Positions 34,927 through 45,605 of a stretch of DNA of 64,000 nucleotides are shown here, piece by piece; the first letter of the stretch is position 1, and every line of letters begins with the position of its first letter. A program made the position numbers and the translations under genes. The notes beneath the pieces were generated by a model. That model ran no database searches, had not been told where the DNA came from, and saw only the letters and a list, made by a program, of their open reading frames with translations. Source of the stretch: Dicaeum eximium (taxonomy: Eukaryota > Chordata > Aves > Passeriformes > Dicaeidae); NCBI GenBank assembly GCA_013396995.1, contig VWZP01002433.1, positions 924-64,923 on the forward strand, read 5' to 3'.

Positions 34927-37900
34927 CTTTTTTTTTTCCTTTCTTTGTAAACCTGAAAGGAGCCATTCCCTGTTGGGATCCACCTGCATGTCTGCAGTCT
35001 GTGAAATAGGACACAGGACAGGCACAACACTATGACTGTCACAGGAAAAGATTAATCAGGGAATAGAAAGGGAGAAGTGCCATATTCCTATGCACCTTGT
35101 AATAACCTAGGGAAAGTATAAAAATGAGCTTAAACTATAAAATTCATCCAATACATGCAATATTCAGAAATTGCTTTAGGTTTCTAAATGCAAAATAGTT
35201 TCCTAGCCTTCCCATTGGTTAAAAACCTACATCTTGGCAAACTGTACGTTGGATTCCTCTCATGATTTTGAGGAAGTAGCCTGGGATATGTGCAGACCAT
35301 CAAAATTCCATTCAAGGCCCATGCCAGAAATCTTTGAGCTTCAAATACCTCTTTCAGAGAGTTTGTGGAGGGTGTGTGACACAGAGCAATTTATGTCCTC
35401 ACAATACAGCCTGTATATCCTTCACAACCTAAGTTCCCCATCTGTAAGATCAGTGCTGTGATACTTATTTCTCTTGCAAGGGTTATATCATAACTCCTAG
35501 TGTTTGCCTTTAATATGCCTTGTAAGGGAAACAAAAATAAAATATGTTGTAAATTATTAATGCAGTCATATTTCTGGGGCTTCCTTTTATGGAATAGAAT
35601 GAACTAGTAAAGAACAAATACCAATTCATATATTGAAAAAACACAATGCATTAAACAACTCCTCACCATTTTTAGGTATAATTTTAATTATTTATATATT
35701 TTGAAACTACTCTCCAGCTCTGAGAAGAAGGATATTGATTTCTTTGGGATTGGACAGAAATGGGCAAAATATAAGGATTTCAGCTGTCAGCATCTTGTTC
35801 ATCCTATAGTTCTATTCATATGATATTTATACCAAACTACTGAAAAATACCCAGCATTACTCTCTGGCAGTAGAAAGATTTCATGGTCAGTGATGAGCTG
35901 GAAGGAAAAACAAAAGAACTATTTTCTCACATATTTTTTTCTGGGAAAATAGAATTGGTGTGAAGACTCACAGGTAAGGCATTTTACTCCAAGACATGGA
36001 AAAATTGTTTTGTTGCAGTGACTGAGTGAATGCTGGAGTCGACCTCACCTCTAGTTACCACCTATATATATTTGAATAAATGCAATCTGGCCCCAAGAGT
36101 CACTTTCTGTGCAGGGATGGAGACCCACAGATGAGCAATGAACTGAGTTTTAGCATCCATATTCAGGTAAAAGGAAGAGGGGGATTTTTAAAGGGATGTT
36201 TTTGCTACTGTTTTGTCTTACAGGGGAGGATATGGAAGGTGTTAATGTACAGATTTTCTGAGACAAAAGTACCTCCAAGGTTGACAGAAGAAAATGACAA
36301 AAAAATGTAATAATGTGTTTACTAGGAATTGTTCATATTGAGAAATGATCCCTATTGCTAAATCCTCTATGAGCAAACGGAGGTACAGCCCCATCCTCCA
36401 AGCATTTATGATCTTCTAATCTATCTCACTGAGTTATGAGGACCCTTCAAAAGAAAAGATATATATCTGTGAATGTTTTGGGAAACAATAATTTAAGTGA
36501 GTCTGCAAGTATAAGCCTGACATTTGACATTAGACTGATTTCCTTTCTTTATAGAATTTGTGCTCAGCTGCAAGTTCCATCTGCCCTCATTTACCTCTCC
36601 ACTCTCAAGTCTTTTGCACCTTTCCCAGGCTTGTCATGTATTTTTAATATTCTTTTTTTCTGTTGTTAATTTTCCCCATGCAATTCCTCTTCCCAGTCAT
36701 GACACATGAATCAATCTCTGGGGCATCTCCACTCCCTGCGTGCCCCTGGCCCTTCCTTAGGGAAAGGAGAGAGACATTTTGAAAGAGCACATTTAAGGAT
36801 CTCTAAGACCGTAAAAATGTAAGACCAGCTACAGTGAGTCAAGGAGGTCCTTCTAATATTTTCAACAACAGTCAAATCTGGATGCCAATGAAACAGGGAA
36901 GTGTCAGAGCATGTATGTGTGATTCCAGCTCTGATGTCTCCCCCAGAGGTTTATTAACAGGATACTAAACCTTTCTAAGACAGGAGTGCTTTCCGTGCAT
37001 TTACTGTATGGGCTCAGAATTTCTTCTTGTAAACTTTTCCAGTGTCCTCCTGACTCCTTGCCAGCTTTTTACATCTTCAGCATCCCAGGGAAGGGAATTC
37101 CATTGCTGAATCTTTCTGCTTATACCTAGAAAACCCCGGGAAAAAATATGCATTAGGTGTACAATGGAGCAGCAAATACACAAATTGCCCTTGTAAATGG
37201 GACAAATCTGAAACAAATGTGTGGTATCCTGCACTGCGAGGGGGAAAGTCTGGTTGGTAAATCTTTTTTTGATCCCTAGGTGAGATCTCAGTTTTCTTGC
37301 ATGTAACTGAACAGGAGTGAAACTCTGCATGTGTGGTACCTGCCTTGGCAGCACACACTGCTGTTTGTCTTTTGTTTTTATGATGTCTTATCTGTTTTGT
37401 ATCAATGCGAGGAAAAGAAATTATTCCGTTGTGCTCTTTTAAATTGGCATCTTCTTACTAATAGCTAGCAACACTCACGCTCTAAGCATGGCTTAAGCCC
37501 CCCATGTGTCTGCTCTTGCTTTTGGATGTGCAAGGTCTCAAAGTGACTTTTTTCCCCTCTGGAGAAAAGTGATGATCCCTAAATTGCACACAGAGCAAGA
37601 TTATCCTCAACACAGAAGAAATAACTGAACAACCAGTGTAATGTGGGTGCTGTGTTAGTGCTAGCAATGTAAAATAAAAAGTCTGCAAAATAACCATATG
37701 ATTGTTTAGTCAAAGGATCAGAATCCCTTAGAACTATTCCATTAATGCATATTTGCAGAGCAAGAGGTTTGCAAATATAAGTGCCAAGGGAAAATTAAAG
37801 CAGTGCAAATATCTAACACACAGTGAAGAATTAGAGGGAAAATCTGATAATGGAGCTAGAGCAGAAAAAAAAAAATGAAAAGGAATGCTGTCTTGGTTTT

Positions 37901-38234
37901 AAAGCGACCTTTCCTGTCACCCTTTTCCCTCCCTCCCTTAGCTGAATCCAACCATTAATTGTAGGAATAGAAGAGTTGCAATGGCTAAATTGGACAGGAA
38001 CCTCAGGAGGTCAAAGCATTCCTGCTTGTTAAAGCTTCTGACATGTTTTACAGTTTTGCAAAATGTCAGAGTCCATCATGCTGTAACTTTGCTGCTGAGG
38101 ATCCTATCTCTCTTAAAACACTCACAGGTTTCTTATGAAACTTTCAGGTAAAACCTCAAATCTGCAACGGAATCAACTCCTTTTCTCCCTTCCCTTTATA
38201 TTATTGTTTATGAGCTTGTCACAAGCCTGTGGAC

Positions 38235-38330
38235 TTTTGTTTGTTTATTTGTGTGGGGTTTTTTTTCTTTTTTTTCTTTCTTTTTTTTTAATATCCTTTT
38301 TACTACATTCTTTTTTTTTTTCTTTTCCTC
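38235..38330. repeat. T-rich polypyrimidine tract
   Basis: Long T runs broken by C and G, of the same low-complexity class as at 12775 and 56936. No function assigned. Confidence 0.8.
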
Positions 38331-38974
38331 TCAGGGCTGTAGGTTCATAGAACTTGAGTGACAGCAACCTCTGTGGCTTCCCTACCATTGCAAAATCTCA
38401 AATTGGTGGAAAGGGGCAATTAAAGTAACCACTAGGGTTTAACAATTGGCATTTGGCATCTGCTGTGCCTCTGTGGCCATGCACAGCTGTCTGCCTTCCA
38501 AGAGAAACACAGAAGTGTGTCGCGTCTGTAATCTCAGTGAACTGAGCTCTCTCAAGCATGCTGTGATGGCAACTTCATTTCATTCTGCCTTTTTCATCTC
38601 TAGGATAGCACCTCTCCAGAGGGGATTCGTACCATACAAAGGATAGAGAGGTATTTTAAGCACTGCCCTAAATGCTGAACTCTCTAATTCACAGCAGAAC
38701 ACAACCAATTCTCAGTGTTTCTGTGATCTGGTTGTAATATTTGATTACGTAAAAATTCTGCTTGTGTTTCTCTGGGAATATGCATTTATATTATGGTGCG
38801 TTGTGCTAGGGTTTCACAGAATCACAGAATAGTTTGAGTTTTGTGGGATCACCTTGTTCGCACCCCTGCCATGGGCAGGGACACCTTCCACTATCCCAAA
38901 TTGCTCCTAACCCCATCCAACCTGGCCCTGAACACCTACAGGGGTGGAGAATCCACAGCTTCTCTGGGCAGCCA

Positions 38975-39247
38975 GTGCCAGTGCCTCATCACCCTCATTG
39001 TCAAGAACTTTTTCCTTATATCCAGTATATATCCAATATATATCCAAAGTATATCCAGTACATATCTAATATACAGGAAATATATTCCCTCTTTTAGTTC
39101 AAAATCATTGCCCCCCGTTTCATTACTTTAGGCCTTGCTAAAATATCTCTGTCCAGCCTTCTTAAAATGTTCCTTTAATTATTAATAGACCACTACAAGG
39201 TCTTCCCAGAGCCTTATCATCATCAGGCTGAACAACTCCAACCCTCT
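38975..39247. repeat. 273-bp duplicated segment, copy 1
   Basis: Matches 39249-39521 with no difference that I can see (offset 274). The copies touch an undetermined base at 39248, which points to an assembly join rather than a biological duplication. Confidence 0.9.
39018..39072. repeat. 11-bp minisatellite inside CR1
   Basis: Five units of the type ATATCCARTAT: ATATCCAGTAT, ATATCCAATAT, ATATCCAAAGT, ATATCCAGTAC, ATATCTAATAT. The unit resembles the normal CR1 phrase (TATCCAG) at this spot, so it probably expanded in situ. It recurs at 39292-39346 as part of the larger duplication. Confidence 0.85.
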
Positions 39248-39248
39248 N
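39248..39248. other. Undetermined base (N) at duplication junction
   Basis: Single N between two identical 273-bp blocks. Confidence 0.95.
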
Positions 39249-39521
39249 GTGCCAGTGCCTCATCACCCTCATTGTCAAGAACTTTTTCCTTATATCCAGT
39301 ATATATCCAATATATATCCAAAGTATATCCAGTACATATCTAATATACAGGAAATATATTCCCTCTTTTAGTTCAAAATCATTGCCCCCCGTTTCATTAC
39401 TTTAGGCCTTGCTAAAATATCTCTGTCCAGCCTTCTTAAAATGTTCCTTTAATTATTAATAGACCACTACAAGGTCTTCCCAGAGCCTTATCATCATCAG
39501 GCTGAACAACTCCAACCCTCT
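39249..39521. repeat. 273-bp duplicated segment, copy 2
   Basis: Second copy of 38975-39247. The CR1 continues normally after 39521, so one copy plus the N can be removed to give an uninterrupted element. Confidence 0.9.
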
Positions 39522-39562
39522 CAGCCTTTTGTCATAGGGAACACGTTGCAGCTCTCTGATTC

Positions 39563-42369
39563 CAATATAATTTTTCGTGTTGTATATGATTTTTTGTCTC
39601 TTGATTTTTTGTTAGCATCTTTTTCCTTTTCTTACTTAGCACGGAAGTTGATAACCTTCAGGATTTTTTTCCTTTCTTCTTGATGATCATTTTAGGAGGA
39701 AATTCTTTTTTCTGGAGTGTGACCTAGGATCTGTTTAAGAAATGTGCCATAAAAAACTCTTCCCTATCATTCAAAACATCTAGCAAAGCAGCTAAAATGA
39801 ATCTATAGGTAACATATTTATGCAATGACTGTGAGGAAGGTATCATTATGCCAATTCTAATAATTGAAAAATAAATAAGGAAAAACCCTTTGCTGCCCTC
39901 CTGCACCAGACTTGGTGCACAAGATTGAAAATAAGAAATAAAACCTTTTTTCCTGTCCTGCATGTGATTTCATCTTTTCCATTTCTAACATCAAGATCAG
40001 TGCATGGGATTAGTGTATTGAGATTAGTGTTATGGATGACCATAAGGTCACCTCCAGCATCTTTTGAGTTGAGGCTGAAATGTTATGAAAACAAATCCTG
40101 AATCCTCTGCAATGAAATATATTCTTTATGAAATTTCTGTTGTGGTCTTCTTGTTTGCACCTTAATTTGGGAAGCAGTGTCTCTCTCATTATTATTAGGA
40201 TTTTTACAGCTGCCACAAAGAGTGAAACCATAGAAGCAACTTTGTCCATCATTTTAACATGATGCTCTGTCCCAGGAGCTGTACAAACCCTAGAAATCTA
40301 AACAGGATCACAATACAGTCCTGAGAACTGTGGTGCATTCAACTGTGTTTAAATCATAGCAATCAATTTCTGGCTTGCTTCCTGCATATCTTTAGCCCAG
40401 GACAATGTATCCCAGACATTCATAAATATGTGTAGCATGACAAAACACTGTTCCCAGTAGGCAGCAAGTGCCAGACCATGTGGATCTCAGGGGAGAAAGC
40501 AAATTTAGCTGCACAGGTGCAAACTGCTGCAGAGTTATGGAGCCTTGAGAAGGGGATCCATTATTGGGTAGTGTAGGTGTTGGTAGGGTCCCACTACTCA
40601 AGCAAGCTCCAAAGCTACTCCAAGTTAATAAAAGATATGTTTTCACCAGTCATGTCACATCTAGGGATAATTGGTAGTGAAAGGATCAATGTTTCACCAG
40701 AAAAATCAACTTAAAATGGTGACCTTTGAGAAGCTCCAGTGAGCAGTAACTGAGGAAGAAATATGGAACAAATCTCCTGCCACATCATTTTGCAAACAGA
40801 GCATTTATTTTTCCCTGTGTTTTGAGTCACAGTGAGACCTCAAAGAGATGATGATTATTATGATGATTGTTGTTGTTTTGTTGTTGTTGTTGCTATTATT
40901 ACTGTTATAATTATTGTAACAGTAATCATCATAATCTTAAGGTTAAGCATATGTGAGTGCATATGTATGTGGAAGGTCTGTTTTTAGGAATAACGTCACA
41001 CTAGAGACACATGCAGAAAGGAATCTGTGGAAGAGTGAATCCTTGTGTGCGTGTGTGGTAATCATAATCAGTCACACTGTATTTCTGCCTTGGGGTAGAG
41101 GAGCTGAAAGAAGGGTTGAGAACACTGTTATAGATAATCCTCTGTAATGATTTTCCTTTCTTCGGGACAGTCTTGACAACAGCACCTTGCCCTAGGAAAG
41201 TTTCCTTTGATCCATTTTGTGACTGAAATACAAATTCCCTATTTTTCGTTTGCTTCTCCTCAAATTAATGATCCTTGCAATAAGGATGCCCTGCCCAGGA
41301 GTGGTTTCTTCAAACAGATTAGAAGAAATAACAAAGCTAAACCCCAGGATCAGAAATTGGGTCTGAAAGGTGGGAGAATGCTTGGTCTTTATTTGCTTTT
41401 CTTTCTGCCTTTTCGAGGCTGCTGTCATGTCCTGTTACACAGATCATCTCTTTGATATTACTACACTTATCAAAGATATAGGCAGGCAGCATTGTTAGCA
41501 GCTAAGGAGAGCTGAGGATTTTTAAGGCATTAGAGACAAAATTTTCATGAAAAAATTATGCAAAGTAGTGTATGAACATGCATACAGAAAGCAAGCTGTT
41601 AGTGGATCTCATTGGCTTGGTGAGGTTATTTACAGTTTGGTTAAAATCTATCTTTCCATGGCTGTGTAAAAGAATGTGATAAATCTGTCCACTGCTGATA
41701 TAGCTACACAAAAGTAAAAATGGCTGTGAGTTCTAGAGAACTGAATCCCAACCAGGTAAATACACACCTTGTTCCAATAGAGATGCCAGATAACATTCAA
41801 GATTTTTGCATATGTGTAATTTATTTAACAGAATCTCAGCAGACCCAGACTCTCTAGAGCTGCAGCAAGTGATGATTGAAGTATTTCCCCTGTATAAAAT
41901 AGCAGCACACAGCCATACTTAGGCAACTGGAACCCTCCCTTTATGGCCTCAGTGTACTTTTCCAAGACTCTGCCCTTCTGAATTCAGCTTAAGAAATGGT
42001 AGTCCTTAAAAAACAAACAGACAAACAAATAAACAACAAAACAAGAAAAAATCAACCACCCAAAGGACTTCCTGGATGTCAAGCTCTTTTCCTGACAATT
42101 TTTTTGTCCTTTTCCTTAAGAAGTGGCAGCTGACCAAGGTGGCTGGGCTGTCAGTGTGACGACTCCAGGACTTCTTGGCTGACTACTTGCTGTCCCTCAA
42201 GTGCCCCCAAAACCCATACTGTAATGAGAAACGAGAACAAATATTACTTAACCATATCCTTTCCAGGTTCATACCCTTTCATCTACAATTTGCTGTCAGC
42301 AAAAGCAGTAGGCTTTCCAGGACAGAGCGTCTGGATATATAAATCTGAAATTCTCACAATGGCTGTGGT
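39563..42369. other. AT-rich unique DNA, no gene seen
   Basis: Short frames only (at most 84 codons). A triplet-rich inverted repeat is at 40853-40936 and an A/C-rich run is near 42008-42060. No LINE or LTR recognised. Confidence 0.55.
40853..40936. repeat. Nested inverted repeat of triplet sequence
   Basis: Outer arms ATTATGATGATT (40857-40868) and AATCATCATAAT (40924-40935). Inner arms ATTACTGTTA (40898-40907) and TAACAGTAAT (40917-40926). A GTT/TTG triplet run lies between. The right arms overlap by three bases, so both stems could not form fully at once. Confidence 0.7.
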
Positions 42370-42500
42370 GAGACAATGCTCTCTGGCACCTGGTTTGATT
42401 GTTGGTGCTGTCCTGTGCAAAAAAATGAGAGTTGAACCTGGGTGATCCTTGTGGGTCCATTCCAACTCAGAATATTCCATAATTCTATGACTCTATAATA
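42370..42500 (+). mobile_element. CR1 LINE 3' end
   Basis: Sense-strand CR1 tail: TGATCCTTGTGGGTCCATTC, CCAACTCAGAATATTCC, ATAATTCTATGACTCTAT. The 5' boundary is approximate. Confidence 0.8.
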
Positions 42501-42504
42501 AAAA

Positions 42505-42660
42505 GATCACTGAAGACCATCTAGTTCCAAAGCTCTGCTCAGTAGCAGGTTACTCAGGGCTGCATTCATTCAGGCTTTGAATAACTTTAAGGATGGATAC
42601 TCTACAACTTCCTTGGGCAACCAGTGCCAGTGTTTGGCAATCTTTACAGTGAAAAAGAAA
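42505..42660 (-). mobile_element. CR1 LINE 3' end, opposite orientation
   Basis: Plus strand reads ACCATCTAGTTCCAAAGC, CAGGCTTTGAATAAC, GGATGGATACTCTACAAC, CTTGGGCAACCAGTGCCAG: reverse-complement CR1. It abuts the preceding plus-strand CR1 tail to tail. Confidence 0.8.
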
Positions 42661-44473
42661 TAACAAATGGTAATAATAATAATAAAAATACGTGAATAAA
42701 CAATATTCAAACTGCTACTGCTGTTGTTATTAGTATTATTGTTGTTTTTTTCTCATGCTTTCAATAAGCCAGTGATAACTCAAAGCAAATCATCAGTTGC
42801 TACTTGAATGGGACAACAGTAAAGAAAAATAATGTAACAGTATTTGTGACCAAATCTGAGCAGCAAAAAAAGAAGGAAGAGTGTCTACAAGCCTTTCCAA
42901 AAGATGGGTGTTTTTCTGTTACTACAATATTTTTCCACTAACCACTTGGCCATCCCTTCTTTGCCCACTAGAAAATCTGCTTCTTAAATAACCATAGTGA
43001 TTTCCTGATTGTAAATTAGGGGGAAAAAAATATATGTATACACGTGTAGACTTGTATCATTATTCCTTTGGTATTTTCTGGGGATAATTATACTTAGAGA
43101 TTTATTTCCTTGTTTGGACTCCATTGTTAAAGGAAGCATAGTTAAAAATGACTCTGCAGTACAAGCACATATGGAAGCAAAACCATCATTTACAGGTGAA
43201 TACCGGTCAGATTTGGTTTTTTTTTCCTAAATAAACATAATTGATATCAGAATTATATTATTGATAATTAATAGTAATTGCTACCAGTATATTTTTAATG
43301 TTTATATCACTGTCTCCTTTTAGGATAAGGTGCATTTAAATGTTGTTGATGCTGGTGTTGGCTTTATCAGGACATGTCAGACTTTGACTGGAGAACACTG
43401 TTTTGAGAAGCTTGTACACTTTCCATGCTCAATTAATCTCAAGTATCTCTTTGAAGCACATGCTGTCAAATGTGTATATACAATGGTTTTCTTATGTGGA
43501 TTCTGGATTAATCAAAATTTTTCTGAGTTTTTGTTCATATTTTTATGACTTATCACTCGTAAAATATTTTCATTAATTATCTTTCTTATATTTCTAAATG
43601 TGCTGAGGGTAATTTCAGACTTTTCCCTCCAAGGGAGAAAATGTATGACTAATCTAGCAAATATGATATTGCTCTTTTACTACCTAGCTAGAGTACATGT
43701 TAACTTTCATGAAGGTTTACAGTTTATTTGCTACAGCAGGAAAGGGAGCAATGGAATTAACTGGCTTTTAATTTGTTTTTTTAAGCCGTTTCTTCCAGTG
43801 CATGGGTTTGCAATTGAAGTAAGCTTGTTTCAATACTAAATTTTGGTATGTTTACTGCCTTAAATTAGGAGAAAGGTAGAGAAAACAAAGCAATTTCATG
43901 TGGTAAAGAAGTTAAATGGCTATTGCCCAGGGCTACCAAATGTGTATGCCAAGCCATAATGCATTCGTAATACTTTGTTTAGAAAAAAACAACATTTTGT
44001 TGATATGTAAGTAACACAGAATGAAGTCATCATAGGAGCTGTGGCTCTGTTTTCACATTTTATTATCCTTACAAAATAACAGATACAGTCTGTTTTCAGT
44101 GAAGATGGATTTTTGGGGAGTAAAGCTGACAGTGTTGGAGAATAACAAGCTAGGGACCCCAAGAAAAGATGAAACAACTTTTTATTCTAGGGGCATATAT
44201 GCTCAAATTGCTGCTGACAGCATCATTAAAAAATATTTATTCCTGTGACAGTAGCAAATTAAAAGCAGGGTTCATGTCACCAGTGCTATCCATAGTTAAA
44301 ATACATTACTACATGGAGATCTTTGCTCCAAACCTTTGACTTCATGGAAACAAACCCTGAGTCAGCTCACTCTTGCTTCCAGCAGAGCTCTGGGGGCAGA
44401 CAAACTGCAGCCACACAGAGCTGTTGGTCAACCGGCTTTATATTTAGCTGTAGAAATAAACAGAATAAAATGG
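42661..44473. other. AT-rich unique DNA, no gene seen
   Basis: AAT/GTT triplet-rich sequence at 42669-42750. No other repeat recognised. Frames are at most 85 codons. Confidence 0.55.
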
Positions 44474-44590
44474 AATAATAGAATCATTAAGAGTGGAAAA
44501 AACCTCCAAGATCATCAAGTCCTACCTTCAAATACTGCCATGGCCACTAAACCATATTGTGAAGTATGGTTTTAGGTATGAAGGGGCTGC
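44474..44590 (-). mobile_element. Short CR1 LINE 3' end
   Basis: Plus strand ATAGAATCATTAAGAGTGG, AAAACCTCCAAGATCATC, AAGTCCTACC and CCATGGCCACTAAACCAT: a typical reverse-complement CR1 tail, truncated soon after. Confidence 0.85.
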
Positions 44591-45354
44591 CAAATGATAA
44601 AGCAGATATGGGGTTGTGAGCATTGGCATGATCAAGACTTCATGATCCTTGTCAATGTCTACTGGTCTGGAAGGTGGCCTCTCCTTAAACAGATCAGCTG
44701 GTTTGCCTTTCCTTTCATCCTCCAAGACATTAGAAACCATCAGAAAACAGAAACAAAACACTACAGTAAATTTTAAAATATCCCAGTGCATCACTGGAAA
44801 CCATTAGTCATTCAGGTGTGTTATATACGTGAGGGGTAGAGAATTGTGTTTATACATTTTCTGTCCCTTTAGCATGAAGGGCAGTAGGTTTTGTAACTAA
44901 GATGAAGAGATTTCAAGAAGGATTTGTACAGCTGAAATGGTAAACTATGTCACAAATAGGATCCAGTCTGAGACCCAAGAGCCTGGGAATGGAGTTGAAG
45001 GAGTAATGTGCATGCACATGTTAAATGAGAAATTCCTTACGTGAAGTCAAGCAGCTCAGGGGATTTGGGGCTGACAGCTCTAGAACCAAAATGTTTCTGA
45101 GCCTTTTGTTGTTGTGGTAGTCTTGACATACAGTCAAGGGTTAAACTCCCTGTGATTCAGGCAAATCCCCTTTTTAATAATCCTATGGTTTGCACAGGTA
45201 GTTTGACCTGGGAGAGATTTGCAGCTCTGGAAGTACCTGGGCTGAAACCTGAGACTTTTCATACAGAAAGCAGAAAAAAACCTTTGCCTGTGCCTAAGTC
45301 TTTGTGAGACCTTGGGAATAACCAAATGCTTTAACAAAGGAAAGAAGGAAGAGA
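44591..45354. other. Unique DNA, no gene seen
   Basis: No further CR1 similarity is obvious and no gene was recognised. Frames are at most 88 codons. Confidence 0.45.
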
Positions 45355-45605
45355 AGAATAGACTATTTTCAGTTGGAAGGTACCTACAATGATCATGTAA
45401 TCCAGCTGCTGGACCAATTCAGAGCGGACCAGGTTAAGGCATGTTCTTAAAGGCATTGTCCAGATGCCCCTTAAGCACTGACAGGCTTAGCCTACTGACC
45501 ACCTCTCTAGGAAGTCTGTTGCAGTTTTTGACCAGCCTTTTGTTTTGTGGAGAAATGCTTTCTAATGTCCATTCTGAATCTCCCCTGACAGGGCTTCAAA
45601 AGGTT
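45355..45605 (-). mobile_element. CR1 LINE 3' fragment
   Basis: Plus strand TTTTCAGTTGGAAGG, TGATCATGTAATCCAGCTG, AGGCATTGTCCAGATGCCCC, GAAATGCTTTCTAATGTCC and ATTCTGAATCTCCCC: reverse-complement CR1. Fades near 45605. Confidence 0.85.

Larger units (their letters stand above)
32146..38811. other. AT-rich unique DNA, no gene seen
   Basis: 6.7 kb without a recognised LINE or LTR. It holds a (TA)n repeat at 34887-34926 and a T-rich tract at 38235-38330. The longest frame is 117 codons (37001-37354 minus) without recognisable domain. Confidence 0.55.
38812..39562 (-). mobile_element. CR1 LINE 3' fragment with internal duplication
   Basis: Starts with TTTCACAGAATCACAGAATA, the reverse complement of CR1 terminal repeats, then GGACACCTTCCACTATCCC, CAGCTTCTCTGGGCAGCC and CAGGCTGAACAACTCC in standard order. 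An 11-bp minisatellite sits at 39018-39072. From 38975 to 39247 the element is repeated exactly at 39249-39521, with a single N between. Without that repeat the element would be a normal 5'-truncated CR1 of about 475 bp. Confidence 0.9.

Noticed and set aside
38900..39600. CRISPR-like or satellite array suggested by repeated ATATCCA units
   Set aside because: The repeats are 11 bp without spacers, and the larger repeat is a single duplication across an N inside a CR1.
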